Part shown: in pieces, positions 61,794 to 64,000 of the stretch
Layout: each line of letters starts with the position of its first letter
Numbering within the stretch: position 1 is the stretch's first letter
Origin: Haematobia irritans
Lineage: Eukaryota; Arthropoda; Insecta; Diptera; Muscidae
DNA: 64,000 nt
NCBI RefSeq assembly: GCF_050003625.1
Contig: NC_134398.1
Span: forward strand, 85,499,983-85,563,982
Direction of reading: 5' to 3'
Made by a program: the position numbers and the translations under genes
Notes under the pieces: model-generated
The model's input: only the letters and a program-made list of their open reading frames with translations
What the model was told of the DNA's origin: nothing
The model's database searches: none

Positions 61794-62056
61794 ACATATG
61801 ATTTTGACATCTTAAAATTTTGTCGAAATAAAAAAATTGTAATCATATGGGCCCATGATTTAACCTTCTTGTTCAGCCATGGATCAGCTGATACGACAAC
61901 GACACGCCAACTCTTGTTTTTTCTGAATCATACAACACGTCTACGTTGTGGAAAAGTTGGGTAATCGTTTGTATGGGCTGTCGTATAGCAAAAACAAACA
62001 GCTGACACGCCACGCTACGCTTACGTTCCGTTTTTGGATGCATAACCAGGCCTTAA

Positions 62057-62236
62057 GGCTCAACGCCAACGTCCACGTCTTGATTTAGTCGTATCCATAT
62101 GAATAAACTGAAATGAATTTTCAAGTGAAAGAAAAATAGTTATAGGTCATCGTTGAACTTTAACTTAACGTTAACTAGTAAAAAAGATCTTGACGAGGAG
62201 TAGCTTCTCAGTCAAATAATAATTTACGAAAACACT
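62057..62236 (+). promoter_or_regulatory. promoter and 5' UTR of coproporphyrinogen oxidase
   Basis: Only 180 bp separate the TSD of element R from the start codon. TCAGTC at 62208-62213 matches the insect initiator consensus TCAGTY and would give a 5' UTR of under 30 nt. No TATA box lies 30 bp upstream. The assignment is by consensus only. Confidence 0.35.
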
Positions 62237-63385
62237 ATGAGAGGTTGGCAAAGTTTACTAAGAAAAGTGGGTTCATTGGGCCTATATCAGTTTTCCCGCA
62301 GAAAACCCCAAATAGGAGGCTTTCTGTTAGGTACCGGATTGTCAACATTCGTAACTTTAACTGTTGCTCAAATGGAATCCCGGAGAAGAAGAAAATTAAA
62401 CACTTCAATTTATATGGCCGAACCAATTACTGATAGTAGCCAACTTTTAGACACCGAAAATGATATGAAAACAAAGATGGAATTGCTTGTTATGAAGATT
62501 CAAGCGGATTTTTGTAAAGCTTTAGAAGCTGAAGAGTATGCTGGTCGGAAATTTCATGTGGATAGATGGTTACGCAATGAAGGCGGTGGGGGTGTAACAT
62601 GTGTTTTGCAAGACGGCGAAGTTTTTGAAAAAGCAGGTGTAAACATATCGGTTGTAAAGGGTCACTTGCCACCACAAGCTGTACAGCAAATGCGGTCGCG
62701 AGGAAAAAAGCTTAGTGAGGGCAGTAAATTGCCATTCTTTGCTGCTGGTGTCAGCGCAGTTATCCATCCTCGAAATCCAATGGTTCCGACAATTCATTTT
62801 AACTACCGTTACTTCGAAGTTGTCGATACGGATGGATCGAAGCAATGGTGGTTTGGAGGAGGAACAGATCTTACGCCATACTACTTGGATGAGAAAGATG
62901 CTGTGTCATTCCACAAAACTCTCAAAGATGCCTGTGATGCAAATAATTTGGAATACTACCCAAAGTTCAAAAAATGGTGTGATGATTACTTTAGGATAAA
63001 ACATCGTGACGAATGTCGAGGAATTGGGGGAATATTCTTTGATGACATTGATACACCAAGTCAAGAAGAAGCTTTCAAATTCGTTTCAGACTGTGCCCAT
63101 GCAGTTATACCTTCATATCTCCCGATTGTAAGACGTCATAAAAATGATGATTTTGGAGACAGAGAGCGCCAATGGCAACTTCTACGCCGTGGGCGTTATG
63201 TAGAATTTAACTTGATCTATGATCGTGGAACAAAGTTCGGTTTATACACCCCAGGTGCTCGATATGAGAGTATTTTGATGTCTTTACCACTTACAGCACG
63301 ATGGGAATATATGCATTCTCCATTACCTAATTCGAAGGAAACAAAACTTCTAGAAGTTCTCAAAAATCCCAAAGATTGGCTGTAA
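62237..63385 (+). CDS. Coprox: coproporphyrinogen III oxidase, mitochondrial
   Basis: This enzyme catalyses oxygen-dependent decarboxylation of coproporphyrinogen III to protoporphyrinogen IX, a late step of haem synthesis in the mitochondrial intermembrane space. It is a single exon of 382 aa. The N-terminus ([20 protein letters not shown], then a short hydrophobic stretch) is basic and fits a targeting presequence. The catalytic domain starts near residue 75 with [20 protein letters not shown]. Family signatures are [64 protein letters not shown], and [20 protein letters not shown]. It ends [12 protein letters not shown]. Full length, no damage. An AATAAA follows at about 63504. Confidence 0.96.
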   Translation: MRGWQSLLRKVGSLGLYQFSRRKPQIGGFLLGTGLSTFVTLTVAQMESRRRRKLNTSIYMAEPITDSSQLLDTENDMKTKMELLVMKIQADFCKALEAEEYAGRKFHVDRWLRNEGGGGVTCVLQDGEVFEKAGVNISVVKGHLPPQAVQQMRSRGKKLSEGSKLPFFAAGVSAVIHPRNPMVPTIHFNYRYFEVVDTDGSKQWWFGGGTDLTPYYLDEKDAVSFHKTLKDACDANNLEYYPKFKKWCDDYFRIKHRDECRGIGGIFFDDIDTPSQEEAFKFVSDCAHAVIPSYLPIVRRHKNDDFGDRERQWQLLRRGRYVEFNLIYDRGTKFGLYTPGARYESILMSLPLTARWEYMHSPLPNSKETKLLEVLKNPKDWL

Positions 63386-63830
63386 AAACTTCTCTCGCAA
63401 CCACAAATCTTCTTATGCATTAAAATCTAAAAGTATATCGCATATATGCATATTCGGAATGTGTTCATGACATTTTTACGTTCGTGTTCTAATTTATGAG
63501 AAAATAAATTTTTTCATTATATATTTCTTGAACAAAATACTACGAAATTTATTTATTATGAACATACAAATATATATTTTCTATGTTAAGAATAATTTTG
63601 TACACAATAATAGCTTTATTGACTACAATACTTCTCCCCAAGTTTGACTTTTTATAACAAATTACACTAGTTTACAAAATAAATTTTTTTTGTGCATTTG
63701 ATAAGAGGTGACTTTTCTTATGTAGTTTGATCTGCTGAAAATGAAGGTTGAAAGTATCATCTTTATGAACATGGCTTTTACTTTTCCGGCAGCGCAGTCA
63801 TTGTAAAACACGATTTTGTTTGAAAAATTC
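63386..63830. other. 3' flank of coproporphyrinogen oxidase
   Basis: AT-rich sequence with a polyadenylation signal (GAAAATAAATTT near 63503). No further gene or repeat is recognised until the LINE fragment near 63850. Confidence 0.4.
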
Positions 63831-63849
63831 GCCCTTTTTCACCGAAACG

Positions 63850-64000
63850 AAATGCTGGCGCATTCACTACTTATGCCACATATTTTATACGGTGTAGAGG
63901 TTTATATGGGGTCAAGTAGATCAAGTTTGTCTAAACTTACTTCATGTTTCCATTCTCTGCTTCGTTTTGTATTCGGTAAAAAACTGTAGACACAACTATT
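63850..64000 (+). pseudogene. LINE RT thumb fragment
   Basis: MLAHSLLMPHILYGVEVYMG resembles [19 protein letters not shown] of the LINE at 36319-38660, followed by FHSLLRFVFG. It is probably the same LINE clade. It runs to the window end. Confidence 0.5.

Larger units (their letters stand above)
59674..62053 (+). mobile_element. PIF/Harbinger element R, internally deleted
   Basis: TIRs AGGCCTGGTTATGCATC (59674) and GATGCATAACCAGGCCT (62053) carry the TSD TAA (59671-59673 and 62054-62056). Subterminal AGCGTAGC/GCTACGCT motifs are inverted too. It holds the start of a Harbinger transposase on the plus strand and a MADF-domain ORF on the minus strand, the two-gene layout of this superfamily. 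The middle of the transposase gene is deleted. A Q element (60661-61424) is inserted. Confidence 0.88.

Noticed and set aside
62490..62845. Minus-strand ORFs within coproporphyrinogen oxidase
   Set aside because: They overlap a fully conserved 382-aa enzyme on the plus strand.
1..64000. CRISPR arrays, operons, prophage or other bacterial systems
   Set aside because: The tandem repeats have no regular short spacers; spliced genes and eukaryotic transposons show this is nuclear fly DNA.

Overview
This is eukaryotic nuclear DNA from a higher dipteran, most likely a muscid (calyptrate) fly of the Stomoxys/Haematobia/Musca type. The evidence is AT-rich sequence, short introns with GT/AG borders in the host genes, irritans-subfamily mariners whose ends match the Himar1 type known from the horn fly, mini-me-like repeats with (RGAC)n tracts, and abundant non-LTR elements with (CCTAA)n tails. 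The species is inference.

Only three host genes can be named. They are HMG-CoA lyase (10550-11592, minus, 2 exons), the U-box ubiquitin ligase/E4 factor UBE4A (29772-58327, minus, 5 exons, 1011 aa by my splice model) and coproporphyrinogen III oxidase (62237-63385, plus, 1 exon). A fourth gene, unidentified, seems to end with an exon at 9853-10131. A disabled retrocopy of a PDIA6/CaBP1-type protein disulfide isomerase lies at about 21.5-22.4 kb. HMG-CoA lyase is convergent with the unknown gene. UBE4A and coproporphyrinogen oxidase are divergent, and the space between them has been filled by transposons.

Almost everything else is mobile DNA, much of it nested with readable target-site duplications (TSDs). 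0-5.7 kb: mini-me-like tandem arrays, a LINE fragment and a SINE. 6.9-9.7 kb: an irritans mariner and a solo LTR. 11.9-19.2 kb: a foldback-like element holding a nest up to five elements deep, with several PIF/Harbinger-like MITEs. 19.3-24.5 kb: 427-bp tandem repeats, a SINE, a hAT-like MITE, the PDI pseudogene, and a copia relic split by a DD37E Tc1-like element. 24.5-29.45 kb: a LINE with DUF4780-like ORF1, endonuclease, RT and RNase H, and a long TSD.

The 25.3-kb intron of UBE4A (31716-57040) holds a mini-me-like element, gag relics, a second type of mariner, a LINE with a 288-bp in-frame duplication, and two large nests. One is an irritans mariner containing a Jockey-type LINE, which contains a nearly intact copia with LTRs differing at one base. 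The other is a decayed copia containing a second copy of the RNase H LINE, which contains a DD41D element. 58.6-62.05 kb: a foldback element, a MITE, and a PIF/Harbinger element that still carries transposase and MADF gene fragments.

How the parts fit: the SINE and the RNase H LINE share their 3' ends, which suggests the LINE mobilises the SINE. The Harbinger-like element is a plausible relative of the source of the T(A/G/T)A-flanked MITEs. No CRISPR array, operon or bacterial system is present. All identities rest on reading the sequence, not on database searches.
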